Source: an uncultured Pseudomonadota bacterium
GTDB taxonomy: Bacteria; Pseudomonadota; Alphaproteobacteria; Rs-D84
Direction: 5' to 3'
Assembly: GCA_947303585.1 (NCBI GenBank)
Contig: CAMYYT010000010.1
Span: forward strand, 1-39,666
DNA: 39,666 nucleotides
How positions within the stretch are numbered: the stretch's first letter is position 1; each line of letters begins with the position of its first letter. The translations under genes and the position numbers were made by a program. Under the pieces are notes generated by a model that was not told the origin of the DNA, did no database searches, and saw nothing but the letters and a program-made list of their open reading frames with translations. Below are positions 1-6,107 of this stretch, piece by piece.

Positions 1-97
1 GGGTGTAAATGCGCGACTTCATTTGTTTGTCAGGGTGGAGCCTAACTGGGAAGAAGTGGCAGAAAATTACACAGACCAAGGTTTGAGCTTTGATTAG
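1..97 (+). CDS. era: C-terminal end of GTPase Era (partial, 5' cut by window)
   Basis: The frame beginning at base 2 is open from the window edge to a TAG at 95-97 and encodes 31 residues. They read like the last strand and tail of the Era KH domain: LHLFVRVEPNWEE, then a Tyr and a Gly-Leu-x-Phe ending, matching the usual VHLFLxVKVRxxW...Y...GL pattern. Era is a GTPase that binds the 16S rRNA 3' end during 30S maturation. Only the tail is visible, so no catalytic motif can be checked. The next gene starts 80 nt downstream behind its own promoter-like sequence. Confidence 0.72.
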   Translation, partial: GVNARLHLFVRVEPNWEEVAENYTDQGLSFD

Positions 98-113
98 AGA
101 AAATATAAAACAC

Positions 114-142
114 TTGACAAATTGTAATATTTGTATTAAATT
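114..142 (+). promoter_or_regulatory. Candidate sigma-70 promoter for the lipoprotein-queA-tgt operon
   Basis: A perfect -35 TTGACA at 114-119 is followed after 17 nt by TTAAAT at 137-142 (4 of 6 match to TATAAT). It sits between the era stop and the ATG at 177, which has an AAAAGGA ribosome-binding site at 164-170. Confidence 0.55.
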
Positions 143-176
143 TAAGATGTTTAATACATAACCAAAAGGATAACAT

Positions 177-578
177 ATGAATTTGTATTTAAGAAATTTA
201 ATAAATAACCTTAAAGTATTGGGTGTGGCGGTCTCGTCGGTTTTTGTGATGGGCGCATGCAAAACTTATATGGCGACAGTTGTTGCTGTTTACGATAATA
301 ATAAAATTTTGGTCAAAGATGGAAATAACAATGAATTGTTAATAGATTGTTCCAAAAAGGGTTCTAATAATCAACAATTGATACAAGATATACCATATTT
401 TGCACCAAAAGATGAAATTGGTTTAACTCAAAAAAATCCTTTAAAGGCTTATAATTATGATGGACGCAGAGTCTTTGGCGACGATTCAAATGTTAAATAT
501 AACAAAGATTCTATCCAAATTAGAAAAGATAGAGAAGTAATTTACAAAGTCAAAACAAACAGTACACAAACACGTTAA
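177..578 (+). CDS. Small putative lipoprotein of unknown function
   Basis: The 133-residue product starts with a basic/hydrophobic leader (about residues 12-27) ending in VMGAC, a plausible lipobox with the lipidated cysteine at position 28. A membrane-anchored periplasmic protein is therefore likely. After the leader there is a short beta-rich stretch (MATVVAVYDNNKILVKDG) and a polar, Asn/Lys-rich remainder with no motif I recognise. The start is supported by AAAAGGA seven bases upstream. Its TAA overlaps the queA ATG by one base, so it is the first gene of that operon, although nothing in its sequence links it to queuosine. The lipobox is not ideal (Met at -3), so an ordinary signal peptide is possible. 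Confidence 0.7.
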   Translation: MNLYLRNLINNLKVLGVAVSSVFVMGACKTYMATVVAVYDNNKILVKDGNNNELLIDCSKKGSNNQQLIQDIPYFAPKDEIGLTQKNPLKAYNYDGRRVFGDDSNVKYNKDSIQIRKDREVIYKVKTNSTQTR

Positions 579-1591
579 TGTATCATACATCTGATTTTGA
601 TTTTGAATTACCAAATGAATTAATCGCGTCTCATCCTTTGGAAAGACGCGATTCTTCGCGTATGTTGGTGGTTGGCCCCAAGATAGAAGATAAGCACATA
701 CGTGATTTTTTAGATTATTTACAACCTGGTGATGTGGTGGTGTTTAATAATTCGCGTGTAATCCCTGCGCGATTTGAAGCCAGTGGACACGAAATCACTT
801 TGCATACATCTGTGAACGATAAAGATTGGTGGGGGTTGTGTAAGAAATTCAATAAAATTAATGTTGGTGATGTTTTAACTATGGTTGACGGCACAACCTT
901 AAATGTTATCGACAAAGACGAAGAAAGCGGTTTATTACTTCACTTTAATTGCGATAATGTGTTTGATTTGTTGAATAAATACGGAAAAATGCCGCTTCCG
1001 CCATATATGAAACGCGAAGAAGAAGTTGAAGATAGAAATCGTTATCAAACAGTATATGCAGACCCGTTGGGATCTATGGCTGCGCCAACTGCGGGTTTGC
1101 ATTTTACAAACGAATTAATGGACGAAATTGAAAAGCGTGGTGCAAAAATAGTAAAAATCACTTTGCATGTTGGAGCAGGAACATGGATGCCTGTAAAAAC
1201 AGAAAATTTAAACGAACACAAAATGCACAGTGAATGGTGTTGTATCACACCAGAACAAGCAGATATAATAAATAACGCAACGCGTGTAATTGCCGTGGGA
1301 ACTACATCTATGCGCACCTTGGAATCTGCGCACAAATTGGTTGGCGACGAAACAAAACGTGTTTTACCTATTTGTCAAACGACAGATATATTTATTACCC
1401 CGGGTTATAAATTTGGGGCGGTGGATGTTTTACTAACAAATTTTCACTTGCCAAAATCTACATTGTTTATGCTGGTATCAGCATTTGCGGGGCTTGATGA
1501 AATGAAAAACGCATATCGTCACGCAGTACTTGAAAAATATAGATTTTTCAGTTATGGTGATTGCTGTTTGTTATTTAGAAAGGATGCGTAA
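578..1591 (+). CDS. queA: QueA, S-adenosylmethionine:tRNA ribosyltransferase-isomerase
   Basis: QueA transfers and isomerises the ribosyl group of S-adenosylmethionine onto preQ1-modified tRNA to form epoxyqueuosine at the wobble position of GUN anticodons. The 337-residue product is slightly under the usual 340-360. Family motifs run end to end: SDFDFELPNELIA at the N terminus, GDVVVFNNSRVIPARF near residue 50, AAPTAGLHF, TLHVGAGTWMPV, AVGTTSMRTLES, LLTNFHLPKSTLFMLVSAFAG (in two blocks) and YRFFSYGD at the end. The ATG overlaps the preceding stop by one base and the TAA abuts the tgt ATG, so QueA and Tgt, which act in sequence, are almost certainly translated from one mRNA. No preQ1 riboswitch or queCDEF gene is visible here. 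Confidence 0.97.
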   Translation: MYHTSDFDFELPNELIASHPLERRDSSRMLVVGPKIEDKHIRDFLDYLQPGDVVVFNNSRVIPARFEASGHEITLHTSVNDKDWWGLCKKFNKINVGDVLTMVDGTTLNVIDKDEESGLLLHFNCDNVFDLLNKYGKMPLPPYMKREEEVEDRNRYQTVYADPLGSMAAPTAGLHFTNELMDEIEKRGAKIVKITLHVGAGTWMPVKTENLNEHKMHSEWCCITPEQADIINNATRVIAVGTTSMRTLESAHKLVGDETKRVLPICQTTDIFITPGYKFGAVDVLLTNFHLPKSTLFMLVSAFAGLDEMKNAYRHAVLEKYRFFSYGDCCLLFRKDA

Positions 1592-2704
1592 ATGTCGTTA
1601 AAGTTTGATTTAATTTCAACAGATGGTAATGCACGTCGCGGACGCGTACATACTGCGCATGGAGATTTTCAAACCCCCGCATTTATGGCAGTAGGCACCG
1701 CAGCCACGGTCAAAGCGCTTACCATGGAACAAGTTGCCGCAACTGGAACCGAAGTTATTTTGGGAAATACTTACCATTTAATGATGCGTCCGGGCGGTGA
1801 CTTGGTTGAAAAAATGGGCGGGCTTCATAAATTTGGCGGCTGGCACGGTCCAATTTTAACAGACAGTGGTGGCTTTCAGGTTATGTCGCTTTCCAATTTG
1901 GTTAAAATGAAAGAAGAAGGTGTGGAATTTACTTCACACATAGATGGCGGAATTAAACATTTTCTTCGTCCAGAAGACAGCGTTCATATTCAACATCAAC
2001 TTGATTCAAATATCACTATGGTGTTGGATGAATGTTTGCATTTGCCAACAACTCGTGAAAGGGCTGAAAAAAATGTAGATATGGTAACACGTTGGGCAAA
2101 ACGCAGTAAGGACGCATTTGTTAATCGTGATGGATACGGAATATTTGGCATAGTGCAGGGTGCAGATTTCAAAGATTTGCGTGAAAAATCTGCCAAGGCA
2201 TTGGTTGAAATCGGTTTTGATGGTTATGCCGTTGGTGGCTTGGCGGTTGGTGAAACCCAAGATGTTATGTTTGATATGATTGCGGCTACGACACCGTTTT
2301 TGCCAAAAGATAAGCCAAGATATTTAATGGGGGTTGGAACACCACTTGATATTTTGGGGGCAGTCGAACGTGGCATAGATATGTTTGATTGTGTAATGCC
2401 TACACGTGCAGGGCGCACAGCCCAGGCTTTTACACGGCACGGTACAATGAATATGCGTAATGCGCGCTTTACAGATGATGCATCACCAATAGACGACAAA
2501 TGTGGATGTCCTGCATGTAAATTATCGCGTGCTTATATTCATCATTTGATAAAGTGTAATGAAATATTGGGGGCTACATTATTAACGCAACACAATCTTT
2601 GGTTTTACCAAGATTTAATGCGTGATATTCGTAAAAATATAGAAAATGGAACTTTTCAACAATTCAAAGAAAACTTTATAAAGCAATATACAGAAGGTGA
2701 TTAA
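1592..2704 (+). CDS. tgt: Tgt, queuine/preQ1 tRNA-guanine transglycosylase
   Basis: Tgt exchanges the wobble guanine of tRNA Tyr, His, Asn and Asp for preQ1, the step before QueA. The protein has 370 residues, normal for the bacterial enzyme. Visible family features are the N-terminal DSGGFQVMSLS block with a catalytic Asp, the GGLAVGE substrate loop, FDCVMPTRAGRTAQAFT with the nucleophilic Asp, and the C-terminal zinc site CGCPACKLSRAYIHHLI (three Cys, later His). The ATG follows the queA stop with no gap, indicating translational coupling. Order queA-tgt is a common bacterial arrangement. Confidence 0.97.
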   Translation: MSLKFDLISTDGNARRGRVHTAHGDFQTPAFMAVGTAATVKALTMEQVAATGTEVILGNTYHLMMRPGGDLVEKMGGLHKFGGWHGPILTDSGGFQVMSLSNLVKMKEEGVEFTSHIDGGIKHFLRPEDSVHIQHQLDSNITMVLDECLHLPTTRERAEKNVDMVTRWAKRSKDAFVNRDGYGIFGIVQGADFKDLREKSAKALVEIGFDGYAVGGLAVGETQDVMFDMIAATTPFLPKDKPRYLMGVGTPLDILGAVERGIDMFDCVMPTRAGRTAQAFTRHGTMNMRNARFTDDASPIDDKCGCPACKLSRAYIHHLIKCNEILGATLLTQHNLWFYQDLMRDIRKNIENGTFQQFKENFIKQYTEGD

Positions 2705-2707
2705 ACG

Positions 2708-3052
2708 ATGATGCTAAAGAAGAATAAAGACAAAAGAAATTATTACATTCATTATGACATAGCAAGATTGCCTGTGGATAAATTAAATAGTAAAGGCATA
2801 GGCAAAGTTCAATACAAAATAACGATTAAATATTTTGTGTATCACGGCAATGCAATAACAGATTCAGATAGAATAGCCAGAAAATCTGTAATTGTTTCTG
2901 GAAATCAAGTTTTTAAGAGAGTGAACGCAATTGATGAAAATATTAGAAACACAAAAAGAACTATGGTTGGTGAAATGAAACGCGATGGTGTGGATGAACA
3001 AACAATGACTCTTATAATGGCAAAAAAAGGATTTGGACATGACGCAAGATAA
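2708..3052 (+). CDS. Conserved-looking small protein, function unknown
   Basis: A 114-residue, strongly basic, Lys/Asn/Ile-rich soluble protein with no signal peptide or membrane segment. There are two adjacent candidate ATGs (2708 and 2711); AGAAGG about ten bases upstream does not discriminate between them. The gene begins 3 nt after tgt and its end overlaps the start of the next gene, so it belongs to the same operon. I do not recognise a family. The tight coupling on both sides and the absence of internal stops favour a real gene. Confidence 0.65.
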   Translation: MMLKKNKDKRNYYIHYDIARLPVDKLNSKGIGKVQYKITIKYFVYHGNAITDSDRIARKSVIVSGNQVFKRVNAIDENIRNTKRTMVGEMKRDGVDEQTMTLIMAKKGFGHDAR

Positions 3053-3365
3053 CAAAAATGAAACATATAAACCAATATTGTCGTTAAGTATGGATGATAA
3101 AATCTATTTGGCGGTTGCCAAAGATTTAACTGGTCCGCTGTCATTTGTTTATACTTTGGCATGCTTAAGACAAGGCAAAAATTCAAACACTTTCAATATG
3201 ATACCAACACGCGAAATACATGCGTTCAAAACAAAAGAAGCGGCCAGTGTTTATCATGATACAATTGAAAGTATAGTGAATGTAAATGCAGCAGATGAAA
3301 CAAAACAACCACTGTTTTCCGCAAACGATGAATTGATTGCACGATTTACGGGGTGTGTGCGTTAA
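3039..3365 (+). CDS. Small protein of unknown function, last gene of the queA-tgt operon
   Basis: A 108-residue soluble protein with no recognised domain. The ATG at 3039 is preferred over the in-frame TTG at 3033 because AAAAAGG ends at a normal spacing before it. The gene overlaps the end of the preceding one by 14 nt in another frame, which usually means translational coupling. Composition is mixed alpha/beta, with a central Tyr/Leu/Ala-rich helix-like segment (VYTLACLRQG) and an acidic C-terminal third. No terminator is seen after it; a promoter for the next gene begins almost at once. Confidence 0.62.
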   Translation: MTQDNKNETYKPILSLSMDDKIYLAVAKDLTGPLSFVYTLACLRQGKNSNTFNMIPTREIHAFKTKEAASVYHDTIESIVNVNAADETKQPLFSANDELIARFTGCVR

Positions 3366-3372
3366 AAAATTC

Positions 3373-3402
3373 TTGCAAAAGGTTAAGATATTTTAATATG
3401 AT
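3373..3402 (+). promoter_or_regulatory. Candidate promoter of the membrane/coiled-coil gene at 3429
   Basis: TTGCAA at 3373-3378 and TATGAT at 3397-3402 (5 of 6), with an 18-nt spacer. An AAAAAAGGAG ribosome-binding site follows at about 3412-3421. Confidence 0.5.
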
Positions 3403-3428
3403 TATATCGGAAAAAAGGAGATACCAAA

Positions 3429-4412
3429 ATGGCAAGAAAAGAAGTAGAAGTAATTGATCGCGGTGGTGCAAAAACTGTTGCGAAAAAACCATCGTTAATA
3501 AAAACAACCAAACGCACTTTTGCGATTTTATCTGTGATATGGTTGTCGTTCGTTGCGATATACCCACTTTACATTAAAAATCATTACGCGGGGCCGATTA
3601 AAAAGGCTATGGTTGTGTCCTTGTTCTTTGATTTACAGCGCAATATCGCGGAACAATACGAAAGATTGCTGGCGGGAATCAAAGACGCTGTGAATTTGGA
3701 AAAGCCGATTGGTATTGCTATTGAAAAAGTAAAAATTGTTGAAAAGCAAGTGGACAAAGTGACTGACACTACTGCCAAAGCCAAAGAACAAACAAACAAA
3801 GTAAAACAAGAAACAGCCAAAGTTTCTGCGCTTACTGGTTTGGCTAATAAATTTGGCATTAAAACAGATGGCGTAGACAAAGCAGTTGACCAGGCTAATA
3901 ATGTTGTGGCAAAGGCTGACCAAGGTATTGCCAAGGTTGATGATGTCGCCACCCAAGTAAACAAGAAACTGGATTCTGTAAAAGGCGAATTAGTTCGTAT
4001 TTCTCAAATCGAAGTTGATAAAGTTGTTGACGAAGCAATCAAACATCAAATCGATAAAAATGCGGGCGGTCTGGGGACAACTTTTTTGACCAATTATGGT
4101 ATCAAACATGTGTATCCATGGCGTCCGTCCAGTTGGCCTGTGGCAACTAAAATCTATAATGATTTGGAAAAATCTAATATCGGTGTAATTACAATATTAA
4201 CTAATACGGTTAATAGTTATTTTAATTATGTTGCATGGGGGTTGGTAATCGCAGCATGGGCGGCAGGGTTCTTGATTTGGGGCTTTGCGTTCAGCAAGGT
4301 TAATGCCTTCTTAAAACCGTTCTTGGTGTGTCCGCGTTGTGGTCATACAATCGCAGATAAACGTACCGCTATGGGATTGCTTAGTGCTTTCCAGCCATGG
4401 AAATGGTTTTAA
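3429..4412 (+). CDS. Two-helix membrane protein with long charged coiled-coil and C-terminal CxxC, unknown function
   Basis: The 327-residue product has a first membrane segment at about residues 30-50 (FAILSVIWLSFVAIYPLYI). A long Lys/Val/Asp/Thr-rich alpha-helical region follows at about 95-205, with repeated K-V-x-K and heptad-like spacing, probably coiled coil. A second hydrophobic segment lies at about 265-292 and a CPRCGH motif near the C terminus. The CPRC pair is only half a zinc ribbon. The topology suggests a large extracytoplasmic helical domain between two helices. A strong AAGGAG precedes the ATG. A hairpin terminator follows 18 nt after the stop. No family is recognised. Confidence 0.75.
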   Translation: MARKEVEVIDRGGAKTVAKKPSLIKTTKRTFAILSVIWLSFVAIYPLYIKNHYAGPIKKAMVVSLFFDLQRNIAEQYERLLAGIKDAVNLEKPIGIAIEKVKIVEKQVDKVTDTTAKAKEQTNKVKQETAKVSALTGLANKFGIKTDGVDKAVDQANNVVAKADQGIAKVDDVATQVNKKLDSVKGELVRISQIEVDKVVDEAIKHQIDKNAGGLGTTFLTNYGIKHVYPWRPSSWPVATKIYNDLEKSNIGVITILTNTVNSYFNYVAWGLVIAAWAAGFLIWGFAFSKVNAFLKPFLVCPRCGHTIADKRTAMGLLSAFQPWKWF

Positions 4413-4430
4413 TTGAAAATCAAAAAATCA

Positions 4431-4450
4431 AACCGCCCAAACGGGCGGTT
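4431..4450. terminator. Bidirectional hairpin terminator (second hairpin of the tRNA-Gly repeat unit)
   Basis: Arms AACCGCCC (4431-4438) and GGGCGGTT (4443-4450) flank AAAC. It lies just after the plus-strand gene at 3429. On the minus strand it follows the duplicated tRNA-Gly tail and is followed by a T-rich stretch, so it can end transcription from both sides. Confidence 0.8.
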
Positions 4451-4473
4451 TTAAAATTTTGGTGCGGGCAATG
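4447..4473 (-). repeat. Duplicated tRNA-Gly 3' end (tail copy) plus trailer
   Basis: These 27 bases match 26 of 27 bases of 4550-4576. The match covers the last part of tRNA-Gly including CCA and its trailer up to the terminator arm. The only mismatch is at 4457 versus 4560. In tRNA orientation the copy lies 103 bases downstream of the genuine tail and is again followed by a hairpin. Confidence 0.85.
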
Positions 4474-4530
4474 TACTTCGGCAACTGTGTTGCCTCGCCT
4501 CGCAACTCGCCCCATTGCCCAGCATATGAA
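4474..4530 (-). other. Hairpin-rich insert between the tRNA-Gly terminator and its tail copy
   Basis: No coding potential is seen. GGCAAC (4480-4485) and GTTGCC (4489-4494) form a 6-bp hairpin around TGT. CATTGCCC at 4513-4520 is the exact complement of GGGCAATG at 4466-4473 in the tail copy, so the insert can fold back on the copied tRNA end. GCCCCATTGCCC at 4509-4520 is an inverted 12-base copy of the genuine tRNA tail. Confidence 0.6.
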
Positions 4531-4555
4531 AAAACCGTCCTAAATGGACGGTTTT
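4531..4555 (-). terminator. Terminator of tRNA-Gly
   Basis: Ten-base complementary arms, AAAACCGTCC (4531-4540) and GGACGGTTTT (4546-4555), surround TAAAT. Read on the minus strand it follows the tRNA 3' end closely and is followed by a run of T. Confidence 0.8.
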
Positions 4556-4562
4556 AAAACTT

Positions 4563-4639
4563 TGGTGCGGGCAATGGGGCTCGAACCCACGACCTCAACC
4601 TTGGCAAGGTTGCGCTCTAGCCAACTGAGCTACGCCCGC
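4563..4639 (-). tRNA. tRNA-Gly (anticodon GCC)
   Basis: The minus strand folds as a standard 74-base tRNA plus encoded CCA. The acceptor GCGGGCG pairs with TGCCCGC (one G-U), and the anticodon loop TTGCCAA gives GCC, reading glycine codons GGC/GGU. The T-arm carries GTTCGAG and the D-arm TAGCTCAGTTGG. The encoded CCA lies at 4563-4565. It is followed by the terminator at 4531-4555 and a second copy of its own 3' end at 4447-4473. Confidence 0.96.
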
Positions 4640-4649
4640 GTGCGGAGTT

Positions 4650-4678
4650 ATTCTGACATATAAAAAATACTTTTGCAA
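4650..4678 (-). promoter_or_regulatory. Possible promoter of tRNA-Gly
   Basis: On the minus strand TTGCAA (4673-4678) and CAGAAT (4650-4655, 4 of 6) are separated by 17 nt, just upstream of the tRNA 5' end at 4639. Confidence 0.35.
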
Positions 4679-4746
4679 GTAAAAAATCAGTTTATAGATA
4701 ACTCAACCAATTTTTATATTGGCAAAATTAAAATGTCGTGAAAATA

Positions 4747-4770
4747 GCCGCCCAAACGGGTGGTTTTTTT
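4747..4770 (+). terminator. Orphan intrinsic terminator upstream of guaC
   Basis: GCCGCCC, a short AAAC loop, and GGGTGGT are followed by seven T on the plus strand. No plus-strand gene lies immediately upstream; the nearest is the gene ending at 4412. The stem sequence is close to that of the hairpin at 4431. It insulates the guaC promoter, which starts 2 bases later. Bases 4640-4746 otherwise hold only the probable tRNA-Gly promoter. Confidence 0.65.
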
Positions 4771-4771
4771 G

Positions 4772-4801
4772 TTGAATAAATAGGTGGTTTTTGTTTATAA
4801 T
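4772..4801 (+). promoter_or_regulatory. Promoter of guaC
   Basis: TTGAAT (4772-4777) and a perfect TATAAT (4796-4801) with an 18-nt spacer. The CAAAGGAG ribosome-binding site follows at about 4811-4818 and the ATG at 4825. Confidence 0.7.
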
Positions 4802-4824
4802 CTTGACTGCCAAAGGAGTATTAT

Positions 4825-5934
4825 ATGACACAGTTCTTACATGAAACATATCTGGATTATTCTGATATTTTAATAAGACCAAAAATGGGTATGAATTTAA
4901 ATTCTCGCAAAGATGTAGATTTAACACGAACATTTAAATTCAAACATGGTCAAACGCGAACTGGACTGGGCGTGTTTAATGCCAATATGGCAACGGTTGG
5001 CAATTTTGGCGTCGCCAAGAAATTGTTGACCAAGGGTATGTTTGCAACGCTTCATAAACATTATACTGTGGATGAAATAGGGGGATTTTTAAAATCTTGT
5101 CGTGATGAAAATATTCCAACAGACAATTTGTTTATAACAATTGGTTTAAAGAACATAGATGATGAAATAAAAAAATTAAAAGAATTAGAAAGCAAATATA
5201 ATTGGAAGTCTCCGCGTAATATCTGTATTGATGCACCGAATTTTTATATTCAAAAAGCTTTGGATGTTTTGGCGCGTGCGCGCAAAGAATTTAATGATGC
5301 AGTAATTATGGTTGGAAACATCGCCAGTGGCGATATCTGTCTTAAATTATTAGACTATGCAGATATTATAAAATGCGGCATCGGCAGTGGTTCTGCGTGC
5401 TTGACCCGCAAACAAACGGGCTGTGGCGTGCCAATGGTGTCTTTGATTTTAGAATGTGCTGATATTGCGCATTCTGTGAACGGACACATTTGTGCAGACG
5501 GCGGCATTGTCGATATTGGCGATATTTGCAAGGCATTTTGTTTGAATTCAGATTTTGTTATGGCTGGTGGAATATTCGCTGGCACAGACGAAGCCGAAGG
5601 TGACAAAGTCGAAAAACATTATCAAACAAACGAAATATTAAACGGTACACCAGTAATGGAAACTAAATATTTCAAAGTATATTATGGAATGTCTTCTGAA
5701 TATGCGAATAATAAATTTGCGGGCGGCATGTGCGATTATAAAACATCCGAAGGACGCGAATTATTAATACCATATACGGGTGCTTTGGATAAAACTTTGC
5801 AAGATATCACAGGTGGAATCGCATCTTGTTGCACCTATATCGGCGCAGTATCTGTGAAAAAGATGTCAAAGTGTGCCACGCTTATTCGTGTCCACAACCA
5901 ATTAAACAAGATATTTGAAAAATATTCTGTGTAA
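4825..5934 (+). CDS. guaC: GMP reductase (GuaC)
   Basis: GuaC reduces GMP to IMP with NADPH and ammonia release, linking guanine to adenine nucleotide pools. The 369-residue product has the IMPDH/GMPR barrel with GMP-reductase-type signatures: DYSDILIRPKMGMNLNSR at the start, NMATVGNFGVAKKL, the IDAPN block, MVGNIASGD, and the catalytic loop GSGSACLTRKQTGCGVP with the nucleophilic Cys at about residue 192. These are followed by HICADGGIVDIGDICKAF and MAGGIFAGTDE. It has no CBS domains and the length is far below IMP dehydrogenase, arguing for GuaC. It has its own promoter and a clean AAAGGAG site. It stands alone between tRNA-Gly and lysS. Confidence 0.93.
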   Translation: MTQFLHETYLDYSDILIRPKMGMNLNSRKDVDLTRTFKFKHGQTRTGLGVFNANMATVGNFGVAKKLLTKGMFATLHKHYTVDEIGGFLKSCRDENIPTDNLFITIGLKNIDDEIKKLKELESKYNWKSPRNICIDAPNFYIQKALDVLARARKEFNDAVIMVGNIASGDICLKLLDYADIIKCGIGSGSACLTRKQTGCGVPMVSLILECADIAHSVNGHICADGGIVDIGDICKAFCLNSDFVMAGGIFAGTDEAEGDKVEKHYQTNEILNGTPVMETKYFKVYYGMSSEYANNKFAGGMCDYKTSEGRELLIPYTGALDKTLQDITGGIASCCTYIGAVSVKKMSKCATLIRVHNQLNKIFEKYSV

Positions 5935-5957
5935 ATAACCAAAAGAACAAATAATTC

Positions 5958-5985
5958 TTTACTTTTAGATTCTTATTGTTATAAT
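5958..5985 (+). promoter_or_regulatory. Promoter of lysS leader
   Basis: TTTACT (5958-5963, 4 of 6) and a perfect TATAAT (5980-5985), with a 16-nt spacer. Expected start is near 5992, which would give a leader of about 115 nt before the lysS ATG. Confidence 0.6.
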
Positions 5986-5995
5986 GGTCGTCGAC

Positions 5996-6028
5996 ATGAA
6001 ACAGAATATAAAACGTATTTTTAATTAA
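5996..6028 (+). CDS. Possible 10-codon leader peptide upstream of lysS
   Basis: ATG at 5996 opens a short frame encoding MKQNIKRIFN before TAA at 6026-6028. It begins only about 4 nt after the predicted transcription start, so it would be nearly leaderless. It lies entirely before the terminator hairpin at 6055-6086, and two of its ten codons are lysine. That is suggestive of lysyl-tRNA-sensitive attenuation but far from proof. No ribosome-binding site is present. Confidence 0.25.
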   Translation: MKQNIKRIFN

Positions 6029-6054
6029 AGGTGCGGCCCATCAATTAAGATTTG

Positions 6055-6086
6055 ACGGACGCATTTTCCTGTGTCCGTTTTTTTAT
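6055..6086 (+). terminator. Intrinsic terminator/attenuator in the lysS leader
   Basis: ACGGACGCA (6055-6063) pairs with TGTGTCCGT (6070-6078, one G-U) around a 6-nt loop, followed by a run of T. It lies between the TATAAT at 5980 and the lysS ATG at 6108. It would therefore either end a roughly 95-nt small RNA or act as an attenuator. No second promoter is obvious between it and lysS. Confidence 0.75.
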
Positions 6087-6107
6087 ACTAACCAAAAGGA
6101 AACAGAA

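Noticed and set aside
4447..4530. A second, complete tRNA-Gly gene
   Set aside because: Only the 3' tail is repeated; no D-arm, anticodon arm or 5' acceptor is present upstream of the copy.
4825..5934. IMP dehydrogenase
   Set aside because: No CBS domains, too short, and the catalytic-loop context matches GMP reductase.
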